Below are positions 8,578-16,362 of a stretch of DNA of 64,000 nt, piece by piece. The first letter of the stretch is position 1. The number at the start of each line of letters is the position of its first letter. The position numbers and the translations under genes are program-made. The stretch is from assembly GCF_000010805.1 (NCBI RefSeq), contig NC_012522.1:2790001-2854000 (forward strand), given 5' to 3'. Source of the stretch: Rhodococcus opacus B4. GTDB lineage: Bacteria > Actinomycetota > Actinomycetes > Mycobacteriales > Mycobacteriaceae. The notes beneath the pieces are model-generated. The model had not been told where the DNA came from, did no database searches, and saw only the letters and a program-made list of their open reading frames with translations.

Positions 8578-8610
8578 ATACAGAGAATCCTGTATTCAGG
8601 AAACCCTGAA
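8578..8610. promoter_or_regulatory. overlapping operator-like palindromes upstream of the ArsR-type gene
   Basis: ATACAG-N6-CTGTAT (8578-8595) shares its last T with TTCAGG-AAAC-CCTGAA (8595-8610). Both are perfect inverted repeats beginning 10 bp upstream of the sensor start, where an ArsR-type repressor would block transcription. Confidence 0.6.
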
Positions 8611-9180
8611 CTCTGGATCTCGCCGTTGCGGCGGCGGGGCGGGCCGGGGTCGGCGCGACAGCGTCATCCGGCCGAGAATCCGGTCACGCAGGACGAACGT
8701 GTGGAACAGGATGGCGCACAGGTGCGCGGTGAACGCGGCGAACAGCAGGTACCCGAGCACGGTGTGGGACTGCCGCAACACGGCATACAGGTCCGGATCG
8801 CGGGGAGCGATCGCGGGCAGACTCAGCTGCGCGGTGAGCGCGATCGGGAACCCGCCCGCCGACAGCATCGCCCACCCGGTGACCGGTTGCAGCACCAGGA
8901 GTCCGTAGAGGAGGTATTCCGACCCGGTCGCGACCATCCGCTCGGCGGGCCGCATCCCGGAGGACGGCGGCGGCCGGTGGACGATCCGGTTGCCGATGCG
9001 TACCACCGCGAGGACGAGGATCGCGAACCCCAGCGGCTGATGCACCGTCCGCAACAGGTGGTAGGCGTCCAACGACGCCACCATCGCGACTCCGAGGAAG
9101 AGCTGGGCGACCACGAGGATCGCCATCGCCCAGTGCAGCAGCCGCGACGTGAACGCGTACCGTGTCCGGCTATCGCTCAT
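8596..9180 (-). CDS. cytochrome b561-type membrane protein
   Basis: 194 residues from ATG at 9180 (MSDSRTRYAF). Four membrane helices typical of bacterial cytochrome b561: TSRLLHWAMAILVVAQ, HLLRTVHQPLGFAILV, EYLLYGLLVLQPVTGWAM and LRQSHTVLGYLLFAAFTAHL. Each carries the His expected for b-heme ligation (LLHW, VHQP, SHTVLG, AHL). It would pass quinol electrons towards the periplasm. Its start overlaps the upstream peroxidase gene by 11 bases. Cytochrome b561 next to a catalase-like peroxidase is a recurring pair, suggesting that it reduces the peroxidase. Confidence 0.85.
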   Translation of the reverse strand: MSDSRTRYAFTSRLLHWAMAILVVAQLFLGVAMVASLDAYHLLRTVHQPLGFAILVLAVVRIGNRIVHRPPPSSGMRPAERMVATGSEYLLYGLLVLQPVTGWAMLSAGGFPIALTAQLSLPAIAPRDPDLYAVLRQSHTVLGYLLFAAFTAHLCAILFHTFVLRDRILGRMTLSRRPRPAPPPQRRDPEFRVS

Positions 9181-10291
9181 CGGGCACCTCCGCAACGGTG
9201 ACTCGGCTCGGCGCTTTCGGCTCACCGGACCGCCGGTCGAACGATTCCGCGTACACCGCGGACCGCGCGCTGAGCAGTGGATCATCGGACGGCGCAATAC
9301 CGTTCGGCAGGACGAGAGGATCGAAGTTGACGTCCCGCGCGTTGCCCGGGCCTTCGGTGTCGATCGCATCGACGGTCAGCGTGCCGACGTCGAGCGACGT
9401 CCTGTCGGCCGGCCACGGCCTGGTGGCATCGTCGGTCGGGTCCCCCGCCTCCCCGATCGTGAGGATCATCCGCCAGCGCAGCGGTCCTCGTGTGACCTCC
9501 CGGACGAGAGCGTCGAACAGGTAGTCGCGGCCGGAACCCTCCTCGGCACCGGGTTGCCGGACGGCTTGCTCCGGCACCAACCGCCAGCGCACCGGAACGG
9601 AGGCCCCGGATCGGTCGGTACATCGGAAGGCATTGAGCCCGTGAAATGTGCTGTCTCCGAAACCGGAAGTGCGATGCTGACGCCGGATGATGTCCATCGC
9701 CGCCGCCGTCTCGGGATGGCATGCCAGGAACGCCGCCATCGCGGCCGGATCGGGTTTGCCGGTGTCCGGGACCTTCTTCGAGGCGAGCAGCCGAGCACGG
9801 AAACCGTCCGGCGTGCGGTCGGGGAACACCGGACTGTCGATCATCGCGGTCCGCCACTGCTCTCCCCCGGGCAACCGGAACATCAACCCCAGACCGCGCA
9901 CGGTGTCCACCGCGTCGGCGGCGTCGGGCTGCCCGCCCGACAACGAGAACCGTCCGGTGACGGGGTGGCGGCTGCCGGCCCGGAAGACGCTCGCCGTGGA
10001 CACGGCGGACCCCGCACCGGTCGCGGTGAACCACCCCGTGACACTCACCCCTTTCGCATGGTTGCGCCGGAACCCCTCGTGCCGGCCGAAAACCTGCTCG
10101 AATCGATCGACGAACCGCGACGGGGTGACGGTGTCCGGGGTCAGCCGGCCGCCGGCGAACAGGAACCCACCGACGTCCGCCGCGGCGATCGCACCGACCG
10201 CCGCCAGACCGAGGAGGGCGCCGCGCCGGGTGACCGTCGTGCCCGAACGGCCACCGACGGAGGGTTCGTGGCCGTCACCCGTGCGCGGCAT
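9170..10291 (-). CDS. exported catalase-family peroxidase
   Basis: 373 residues. TVTRRGALLGLAAVGAIAAAD (about 19-40) looks like a twin-arginine signal or anchor. The rest is a minimal catalase fold: distal His78 in NHAKGVSVTGWF and proximal heme-ligand candidate Y347 in SARSAVYAESF. Catalase-related peroxidases of about 300-370 residues lack the long arms of true catalases and act as heme peroxidases. Its start overlaps the 3' end of the lipoprotein gene by 17 bases and its end overlaps cytochrome b561, so the three genes form one operon driven by an ECF-type promoter. Confidence 0.85.
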   Translation of the reverse strand: MPRTGDGHEPSVGGRSGTTVTRRGALLGLAAVGAIAAADVGGFLFAGGRLTPDTVTPSRFVDRFEQVFGRHEGFRRNHAKGVSVTGWFTATGAGSAVSTASVFRAGSRHPVTGRFSLSGGQPDAADAVDTVRGLGLMFRLPGGEQWRTAMIDSPVFPDRTPDGFRARLLASKKVPDTGKPDPAAMAAFLACHPETAAAMDIIRRQHRTSGFGDSTFHGLNAFRCTDRSGASVPVRWRLVPEQAVRQPGAEEGSGRDYLFDALVREVTRGPLRWRMILTIGEAGDPTDDATRPWPADRTSLDVGTLTVDAIDTEGPGNARDVNFDPLVLPNGIAPSDDPLLSARSAVYAESFDRRSGEPKAPSRVTVAEVPDER

Positions 10292-10748
10292 CGACCGTCA
10301 CCACGTGCCACGTGCCCTTGACCCCGTCGCCGCTCGTCAGCCCCGGGGCAGTGTCCTTCGCGAACCGATAGAGAGGGTGACCGTCATAGGTGGCCTGCTC
10401 GACGCCGTCGGGACGCGTCGTGGTGCCGACCGTGCCCGGCAGGACGGCGTCCGGGTGGGGCAACGGCGCGCCGGGCGTCGGCGGCCAGATCTCGGCGCAC
10501 TGGCCCACGCACCGCACCAGGTCTGCGGTGTCCTCGTCGAAACGGTAGAGCGTGAAGCCGTCGCCGTCGGTCAGCACGGTGCCCAGCGCGGTCTCCCGCG
10601 TGCCGAGCGTCGGCGCGGTGCCGGACGCGCCGGTCGCCGCCGCATCGGGGGCAGCCGCCGGGGCCTCGGGCGCCTGGCTGCAGCCCGACATCACGGCAAC
10701 CGCAGCACCCGCGCAGGCCACCGCGACAATCGTGCGCTTCGCGATCAT
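10275..10748 (-). CDS. secreted lipoprotein with YDGxPLYxF-type repeats
   Basis: 157 residues. Signal peptide MIAKRTIVAVACAGAAVAVM then lipobox SGC with C23 as the lipidated Cys, followed by a low-complexity Ala/Pro linker. The C-terminal domain holds two repeats (GFTLYRFDEDTADLVRCVGQ and ATYDGHPLYRFAKDTAPG) of the Y-x4-D type known in actinobacterial surface lipoproteins; C80 and C84 (RCVGQC) may bind metal or heme. First gene of the lipoprotein-peroxidase-cytochrome b561 operon. Start supported by GGAGATCTG upstream. Biochemical role unknown; redox partnership is inferred. Confidence 0.8.
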   Translation of the reverse strand: MIAKRTIVAVACAGAAVAVMSGCSQAPEAPAAAPDAAATGASGTAPTLGTRETALGTVLTDGDGFTLYRFDEDTADLVRCVGQCAEIWPPTPGAPLPHPDAVLPGTVGTTTRPDGVEQATYDGHPLYRFAKDTAPGLTSGDGVKGTWHVVTVDAAHG

Positions 10749-10801
10749 CAGATCTCCGTTCTCTCGCTGAACCGCCCGCCGATCGCGGACGACGCCGGGG
10801 A

Positions 10802-10829
10802 GTACGGGCCGCCGGCCGGCCGCGTTCAC
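10802..10829 (-). promoter_or_regulatory. ECF-type promoter for the lipoprotein-peroxidase-b561 operon
   Basis: Minus-strand GTGAACGC (10829-10822), 13 nt, CCCGTAC (10808-10802). The boxes and spacing are identical to those of the divergent promoter at 10873-10900. The GAAC -35 and CGTA -10 pattern is typical of ECF sigma factors. It lies about 50 bp upstream of the lipoprotein start. Confidence 0.65.
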
Positions 10830-10872
10830 GGCGGCCGAGAACTTCACGAACACGCCGGTGTGAGAATCGACG

Positions 10873-10900
10873 GTGAACGCCGCGGCACCGACGCCCGTAC
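10873..10900 (+). promoter_or_regulatory. ECF-type autoregulatory promoter for the sigma factor gene
   Basis: GTGAACGC (10873-10880), 13 nt, CCCGTAC (10894-10900), the exact counterpart of the divergent element. Predicted start of transcription is about 50 nt before the GTG start of the sigma gene. Two identical ECF boxes flanking the divergent region imply that this sigma factor drives both its own operon and the peroxidase operon. Confidence 0.65.
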
Positions 10901-10957
10901 ACCCTGGCGGACGTCGGGCGGGCCGACGACATTTCCGGTGTTGCAGGAGGTGAGGTC

Positions 10958-11515
10958 GTGCGGCTACGCATGTCGCGGAGGCGGGCGGACGAGGCGGTCG
11001 GGAATTTGGCCGACAGTGCGGTGTTGCGGACCGTTTACGACGATCACGCCGGCGAACTGTTCGCCCTCGCCTATCGCTCGCTCGGCGATCGGGGACGCGC
11101 GGAGGAAGTGGTGCAGGAGACGTTCCTCCGCGCCTGGCGGGGAGCGGACCGGTACGACCCGCGGCGTTCCACCGTCCGGACCTGGCTGTATGCCATCTGC
11201 CGCAACGTGGTGATCGACGCGAGCCGGGCGCGGGCCTCCCGGCCCCAGCTCGCCGACACCGAGCCACCCGACGTTCCGGTGCCCGAGCGCCCGCTGGAAC
11301 AGCTGCTGGTGGGATTGCAGGTCGAGGAGGCATTGCGGCGCCTGTCCGAGCAGCATCGCGTCGTACTCGTCGAGATTCATCTGCGCGACCGGCCTGCCGG
11401 CGAGGTCGCGGCGGAACTCGGCATCCCCGTGGGCACCGTCCGCAGTCGGGTGTACTACGGGCTGAAGGCGCTCAAACTCGTACTGGAAGAAATGGGGTGG
11501 CACGGTGACCAGTGA
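10958..11515 (+). CDS. ECF RNA polymerase sigma factor
   Basis: 185 residues from GTG (GGAGGTGAGGTC upstream). Region 2 spans about 22-90 (LRTVYDDHAGELFALAYRSL, GRAEEVVQETFLRAWR, TWLYAICRNVVID); region 4 about 115-175 (LRRLSEQHRVVLVEIHLRDR, AAELGIPVGTVRSRVYYGLK). The next gene, an anti-sigma factor, starts inside its 3' end. Context (exported peroxidase, lipoprotein, cytochrome b561) suggests a response to envelope oxidative or redox stress; it resembles the mycobacterial SigK/SigL group, but the exact subgroup is uncertain. Confidence 0.9.
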   Translation: MRLRMSRRRADEAVGNLADSAVLRTVYDDHAGELFALAYRSLGDRGRAEEVVQETFLRAWRGADRYDPRRSTVRTWLYAICRNVVIDASRARASRPQLADTEPPDVPVPERPLEQLLVGLQVEEALRRLSEQHRVVLVEIHLRDRPAGEVAAELGIPVGTVRSRVYYGLKALKLVLEEMGWHGDQ

Positions 11516-12170
11516 TCGCTGCCGACAAATGCACACCTTGCTGGGCATGTACGCGCTCGGGCGCCTCGACGACCACGAATCCGTGGCGTTGCGCGCCCAT
11601 CTCGACGGATGCCCGGACTGCCGGGCCGAGTTGATCGAGCTGACCCCGGTGGCCTCGGTTCTGGGGCACGCGGACCCCGACCGACTACACGAGCCGCCGC
11701 CTGCGCCGTCCTTCGCACTACCCGACACGATTCTCGCGACGCTCGGCCACGAACGCAGCCGGCAGCGTCATCGCCGGATCGCGGTCGTCGCCGCGGCCGC
11801 CGTCACCGCCCTCGGCCTGCTCACCGGCGGATTCTTCCTCCGCACCCTCGTCCCGAGCAGCCCGCCCGGACAACCGGTGGCCTTCACCGCGCCCGCCGCG
11901 GGCGTGGAGGCGTCCGCTCGGGTGGAGAACCGGGCCTGGGGAACCGGTATCAGCCTCGACGTCGCCGGACTCCCCCAGGGCAGCACCTACAACGTCTGGC
12001 TGCAGCGACCCGACGGAAGTCGCATGAACGCAGGCAGTTTCATCGCCGGCGGCGACCGGAGGATGTCGATGAACCTCGCCGTGGCACTGCCGATGTCCGA
12101 CGCCACCCTGCTCGGCGTCAGCGCACCCGGCGACGACACTGCCGTACTGCAGGCGCCGCTGCACTCGTGA
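11505..12170 (+). CDS. membrane anti-sigma factor with zinc-binding ZAS motif
   Basis: 221 residues, GTG start 11 bp inside the end of the sigma gene. The N-terminal ZAS domain carries H32-x3-C36-x2-C39 (AHLDGCPDC), which in redox-sensitive anti-sigma factors binds zinc and releases sigma on oxidation. A single membrane segment (IAVVAAAAVTALGLLTGGFFL, about 87-108) separates it from an extracytoplasmic RskA-like beta domain (about 120-221). It would hold the upstream sigma factor inactive at the membrane. Confidence 0.88.
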   Translation: MTSDRCRQMHTLLGMYALGRLDDHESVALRAHLDGCPDCRAELIELTPVASVLGHADPDRLHEPPPAPSFALPDTILATLGHERSRQRHRRIAVVAAAAVTALGLLTGGFFLRTLVPSSPPGQPVAFTAPAAGVEASARVENRAWGTGISLDVAGLPQGSTYNVWLQRPDGSRMNAGSFIAGGDRRMSMNLAVALPMSDATLLGVSAPGDDTAVLQAPLHS

Positions 12171-12181
12171 CAGTGCCGGTG

Positions 12182-12226
12182 CGTCGCCGATCTCGCGGTG
12201 TGTGTTCACCGTGGAGACCGGCGACG
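12182..12226. terminator. hairpin between convergent genes
   Basis: CGTCGCCGATCTC (12182-12194) pairs with GAGACCGGCGACG (12214-12226) with one mismatch, and an inner CGGTG/CACCG stem extends it. It sits between the convergent anti-sigma gene and the ferritin-like gene and can serve both directions. Confidence 0.6.
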
Positions 12227-12238
12227 ACGGGAGCCCGG

Positions 12239-13201
12239 TCAGCTGAGGCCGGCGACATCCTGAGCGATCGCGGCCAAGCGGGTCTGCGCGGCCGAGACGA
12301 CACCGTGCCGGTTCTTGTGCGCTTCCTCGTACGCCACGATGGCGCGCACATCCGCCGGTGCGGTCAGCTCCTTGACCGCGGCGACCGCCTCCGAGACGTT
12401 GAGGGTGTCATACCCGTCGATGGGCAGTTCACCGGGTTCGAGGACTCCCGCCGCGGTGCGGGCGGAATGCAGCACGTCCGCGACCCCATCGGCGCCTTCG
12501 CGGCGGGTGACCTGCTCCGCGGTCTCGAGGGCTGCGTCGCGGGATGCGGCCAGCGTGGTGACAGCGACGTCGCCGGCGTGAGCGCCCCTGCTCAGCAACT
12601 CGCTGAGCGCCGGCGGGGTTGCGCGGACGGTGTCGAGGGCTCGGTCCAGGCCGCGGGCCGACCAGGCGACCGGCGCGTTGACCAGCCGCACCGCTGTCCC
12701 GGCGGCCGCCTGCAACGGGGTGCGGCGCAGCGCCGCGGGCCCGCCCAACGCCTCCTCGGCGAGGACGGTGGTCAGCCAGTCCACGGTTGCCGAATGGGCG
12801 GCGATCAGCCGGAACGCCAAATTCTCGACGTCCTTCTTCTGCGCCGCGACGGCGAGTGCCTTGATGTAGCGGGCACGGTCCAGGAGTTGATGCTCGAGCG
12901 CGAGATCCCCGAGCAAGGCCTCGTCGAACGGCTGGGCCTGCTCGACCACCGCCTTCACTGCGGCGCCCGCGCGCCCGAGGAACGGGCCGATCAACTCCGG
13001 GACGCCGCCGAGTTCGCGGATGGCGGCCTCGATGGCCTCGGCGCGGGCGCGGGCATTGTCTGCATTCTCCGACAGCTCGCGGCGCACGGCCTCGGTCCGG
13101 GCCTGGACGGTGCGGGTTACGGCGAGCTGGATCTCGGTGTGGGTCAGGTCGAGGACTGTGCGCAACTGCGCCAGCAAGGTCATCGTGTCAGATGTGCTCA
13201 T
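12239..13201 (-). CDS. all-helical, ferritin-like-domain type protein of unknown role
   Basis: 320 residues from ATG at 13201 (MSTSDTMTLLAQLRTVLDLT). Almost wholly helical and Ala-rich. An N-terminal four-helix-like part (about 1-165) contains Glu/His-bearing helices (LALEHQLLDRARYIKALAVA, AFRLIAAHSATVDWL) reminiscent of ferritin-like folds. The C-terminal tail ends in ELTAPADVRAIVAYEEAHKN. No signal or membrane segment. A catalytic di-iron set is not clear, so a structural role is as likely. Not part of an obvious operon. Confidence 0.6.
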   Translation of the reverse strand: MSTSDTMTLLAQLRTVLDLTHTEIQLAVTRTVQARTEAVRRELSENADNARARAEAIEAAIRELGGVPELIGPFLGRAGAAVKAVVEQAQPFDEALLGDLALEHQLLDRARYIKALAVAAQKKDVENLAFRLIAAHSATVDWLTTVLAEEALGGPAALRRTPLQAAAGTAVRLVNAPVAWSARGLDRALDTVRATPPALSELLSRGAHAGDVAVTTLAASRDAALETAEQVTRREGADGVADVLHSARTAAGVLEPGELPIDGYDTLNVSEAVAAVKELTAPADVRAIVAYEEAHKNRHGVVSAAQTRLAAIAQDVAGLS

Positions 13202-13371
13202 GCGAATTTTCGCCCCTTCGGCATGTGACGGCATCGAATCGGCGCAACGTGCGCCGCTACCGCGACTACCCATGCCTGCGTCCGGGTGAAACTCACCCAC
13301 GTGCCGAACTCCGGGAGTTCGGCAACTGTTCACCAGCTACTCACTCCGGAGATCGTGCAGGTGACCGTGCG

Positions 13372-13575
13372 TCAGAAACTGATGAGCGCAGCGATCTTTC
13401 GCTTCGCGGACCGCTCGACCAGCAGCGGAACGAAATCGCGCACCACTCCCCCGTCGAATGTCGCGTGCACCTCGTGCACGATCTGCTCGACCATGTCGTG
13501 TGACACGGTGGTGTGCTCCACGGCAAGCCGGTCGACGACCAACTCGATCTGGCGTCGTTCTTCGTCGACGGACAT
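13372..13575 (-). CDS. small three-helix-bundle domain protein
   Basis: 67 residues from ATG at 13575, with GGGGAGG upstream. The pattern RLAVEHTTVSHDMVEQIVHE followed by FDGGVVRDFVPLLVERSAKR matches the small actinobacterial three-helix bundle dimerisation proteins of unknown function. It lacks any catalytic motif. The upstream region has an AT-rich palindrome at 13648-13665. Confidence 0.65.
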   Translation of the reverse strand: MSVDEERRQIELVVDRLAVEHTTVSHDMVEQIVHEVHATFDGGVVRDFVPLLVERSAKRKIAALISF

Positions 13576-13647
13576 GATCGCCCTCCCCTGAGAATTCCGG
13601 GGCCACTCCACTCGCAACCTCCGCGTCGCTCAATCTTCACACACCTA

Positions 13648-13665
13648 AAGTTGAATATTTAACTT
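13648..13665. promoter_or_regulatory. AT-rich 18-bp palindrome, operator-like
   Basis: AAGTTGAATATTTAACTT is a palindrome with one mismatched pair, flanked by CACAC and GTGTG. It lies in the divergent region between the 67-residue protein gene and the CaiB-type transferase. Its AT content stands out sharply from the surrounding DNA, as expected for a MarR- or TetR-type operator. Confidence 0.5.
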
Positions 13666-13868
13666 GTGCGAGTGTGAGATAGACGACTGCCTGCGCGGAT
13701 CGTTCTTCGATTCGTCCCGGGCCGATCACCGTCCTCACCTCCCCATTCGCGTCCCATCACTCCGGCCGATCGCTCGGGGAGGAATTTGGTCTTGGACGAA
13801 AGCCCCGCGATCACCGAATGTGTAAGCACGTGCCACCCGCGCGTCACGGACCATTCGCAGGAGGAACC

Positions 13869-15005
13869 ATGGGCCCGCTCGACGGAGTCAACGTACTCGA
13901 TCTCGGCGGCGTGCTGTCCGTCCCCTACGCGGCAACCATGCTCGCCGAACTCGGAGCCGACGTGATCAAGGTCGAGAGCCGCGACGGCGACCAGCTTCGT
14001 GGCAATGCTCCGATGCACCGTGGGATGTCGGCGATGTACTACAACGCCAATCGCGGCAAACGCGGAATCGTGCTCGACCTGAAGTCGGACGAGGGAAGCC
14101 GGGCCGTTCATGCACTGATCGCGAAGGCCGATGTGGTGATGGAGAATTGGCGCCCGGGTGTCGCCGAACGGCTGGGGCTCGGACTCGGCGACCTCCGCGC
14201 CCGACATCCGGCGCTGATCACGGCGTCGGTGCGCGGTTTCGGGGCGACGGGTCCCTATGCCGGACAACGTGTGTACGACCCGATCATTCAGGGTGTGTCG
14301 TCGATGGCCGCCACCCAGGACGAAGACACTCCCCAATTGGTGACGAATGTTCTCCCCGACAAGCTGACGTCGATGTCGCTGACCCAGGGCATCCTCGCGG
14401 CCCTCGTCCAGCGCGGCCGCACCGGCCGGGGCGACCACGTCGAGGTCACCATGCTGGACACCGCAATCTCCTTTCTCTGGCCGGACATGATGCAGGCCGA
14501 CACATTCGTCGACGCGCCCCCTACGGGAAAGGTCGACCGAAACACTCGGGTGGCGCAGATTCTGCGCGCCGGCGACGGCAAGTGGCTGATCTGCACGGCC
14601 ACCACCAATGCGCAGTGGCGGCAGCTCTGCCGGACGATCGAGCGGCCGGAGTGGATCGAGGAGTTCCCCGAACTGGCCGATCGCCGCGCCGCACGCAACT
14701 CGATCAACGACCAGCTGACCGCGATGTTCCAGGGCGCGACCCGCGACCAGGTGCTGACACTGTTTTCCGGCGCCGACATTCCCTGCGGGCCGCTCAACAC
14801 CGTCGAGGAGATGCTCACCGACCCGCAGGTGCGGGCGAACGAGGTCATCCGCGAGGTCGAGCGACCGGGACTGGGCATCGTGCGTGAACCCGCGCCGCAC
14901 GTCCGCGTCGGTACGGAGCCCTGGCAACCGACTCGTCTCGGCGCACCCCGTCTCGGCGAGCACACCGAGGAAGTGCTCACCGAACTCGGGCTGAACCCCT
15001 CGTGA
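13869..15005 (+). CDS. CaiB/BaiF family III CoA transferase
   Basis: 378 residues; ATG at 13869 preceded by GGAGGAA. Class III motifs: NVLDLGGVLSVPYAATMLAE, the Arg/Lys-rich NRGKRGIVLDLKSD, VRGFGATGPYAGQRVYDPII with the Asp of VYDP as catalytic candidate, and the C-terminal RLGEHTEEVLTELG. It would activate a carboxylic acid by CoA transfer from another acyl-CoA. It stands alone, with the decayed enoyl-CoA hydratase remnant just downstream on the other strand, so its pathway is unclear. Confidence 0.85.
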   Translation: MGPLDGVNVLDLGGVLSVPYAATMLAELGADVIKVESRDGDQLRGNAPMHRGMSAMYYNANRGKRGIVLDLKSDEGSRAVHALIAKADVVMENWRPGVAERLGLGLGDLRARHPALITASVRGFGATGPYAGQRVYDPIIQGVSSMAATQDEDTPQLVTNVLPDKLTSMSLTQGILAALVQRGRTGRGDHVEVTMLDTAISFLWPDMMQADTFVDAPPTGKVDRNTRVAQILRAGDGKWLICTATTNAQWRQLCRTIERPEWIEEFPELADRRAARNSINDQLTAMFQGATRDQVLTLFSGADIPCGPLNTVEEMLTDPQVRANEVIREVERPGLGIVREPAPHVRVGTEPWQPTRLGAPRLGEHTEEVLTELGLNPS

Positions 15006-15043
15006 CGGCCGGCCGAATGTCGCCGTCGCCTGCTGCGGCGGGG

Positions 15044-15235
15044 TCACCGGCTTCTCGGTTCTCCCACACGATGCGGAAGCAATGGCCGGAATCCTCGTCG
15101 TCGCAGGCGGCGCGAGCATTCTGCGCCGTTGCGCTCCAGGAATGACGTGATGCCCTCGTAGGCGTCGCAGCTCGAGCCCTGCGCCCGCACTCCGCGGAAT
15201 TCCGTGACGTGCGCGTCCATCAGATGCTCGAATGT
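15044..15235 (-). pseudogene. C-terminal remnant of an enoyl-CoA hydratase
   Basis: Minus-strand reading gives FEHLMDAHVTEFRGV, then SSCDAYEGITSFLERNG, before a stop at 15044. This is the characteristic C-terminus of crotonase-family proteins (helix ending in D-x-x-EGI-x-FLE). No start codon or crotonase core precedes it; upstream residues are unrelated. Probably a decayed gene. Confidence 0.5.
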
Positions 15236-15364
15236 CCCACGGTCCGTGCGGCGCCTCCGGTCAAAACTCCGTTGCCTCCCAGACCAATTGGCGGAGGGCG
15301 TGAGTTGCGCGGCGCAAGCCGAGGGAAGCGCAGCGATGTCACTTACGGATGCTCGACGGGCCCT

Positions 15365-16246
15365 TCACCCTTCGTTGCCTGCGGCCGCGAGCTCGACGAA
15401 AGCACGGGCGGCCGGTGACAGCGGACCCGACCGGAAGACGAGACCGAAGTCGTGGCCCAGCTCCGGCTCGGTCCGCACCACCCGAACCCCGCGACTCTCG
15501 GAGCGCCGGGCTTCGGACTCCGTGAGGAACGCGGCACCGGCACCGGCGGCAACCAGAAGATACACGTTGTGCTCGTGCTCGACCTCCACTGCTACCCGCG
15601 GGGCAAATCCGCGTTCGGCACAGACGCGTTCGACCTCGTCACGGACAGCGGTGCCCCTCGGTCCTGCCACCAACGGCAGATCGGCGAGACCGTCGATCGG
15701 GAAGGGCACCGACTGGGCGTGGGACGATTTTGCAGGCAGACCCAACAGGAGCCGGCGTCGGCCGAGCCCGTGCGTCGACAGCTTGTCGTCGTCGGCGGGG
15801 AGGTAGTCGACACCCACCTCGCATCGGGCGTTCCGCAGGAGGCTCTCGACGTCGGCGTTCGGTCCCGGATCGAGCAGGTTCACCCACACCCCCGGATAGC
15901 GCGCCCGAAAGTGCGCGACGAGTGAGACGAGCGGTTCGACCGCGAGGCCCGGCGGGCTCGCCACGTCGAGCCAGCCCTGTTCCAACGTGGCGATTCCCCG
16001 CACGACCTCATCCGCGTGCTGCGACGATTGCATCACCTGCCGGGCCGGACCCAGAAGCGCCACACCGGCGTCGGTCAACTCCATTCCGCGCGGGACGCGC
16101 CGGAACAGTTCGACACCCAGCTCGCTCTCCAGACCCCGCAGCGACTGCGACAAGGCCGGCTGGGCGACGAAGAGTACCTCGGCGGCCCTGGTGACGCTGC
16201 CGTGCTCGACCACTGCGAGAAAATACCGAAGCTGACGTGAGTCCAC
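15365..16246 (-). CDS. LysR-family regulator
   Basis: 293 residues from GTG at 16246. N-terminal winged helix MDSRQLRYFLAVVEHGSVTR with AAEVLFVAQPALSQSLRGLE as recognition helix; the effector domain (about 90-290) contains LLVAAGAGAAFLTESEA. It is head to head with a second LysR gene, 116 bp apart. Neither neighbour is an enzyme gene on the same strand, so targets are not obvious; the decayed hydratase next to it may be what remains of a former target. Confidence 0.88.
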   Translation of the reverse strand: MDSRQLRYFLAVVEHGSVTRAAEVLFVAQPALSQSLRGLESELGVELFRRVPRGMELTDAGVALLGPARQVMQSSQHADEVVRGIATLEQGWLDVASPPGLAVEPLVSLVAHFRARYPGVWVNLLDPGPNADVESLLRNARCEVGVDYLPADDDKLSTHGLGRRRLLLGLPAKSSHAQSVPFPIDGLADLPLVAGPRGTAVRDEVERVCAERGFAPRVAVEVEHEHNVYLLVAAGAGAAFLTESEARRSESRGVRVVRTEPELGHDFGLVFRSGPLSPAARAFVELAAAGNEG

Positions 16247-16362
16247 TGCCCGAGGGTAGCCAATGTGTCCGGAGGATAAGCTGTGCACGCGAGAAGCACA
16301 CACGCTTCGCGTCCGGAGCGGTCGACCGTCCGGGTGCGGGCCACGGCAGCGACGAGGTGGGC

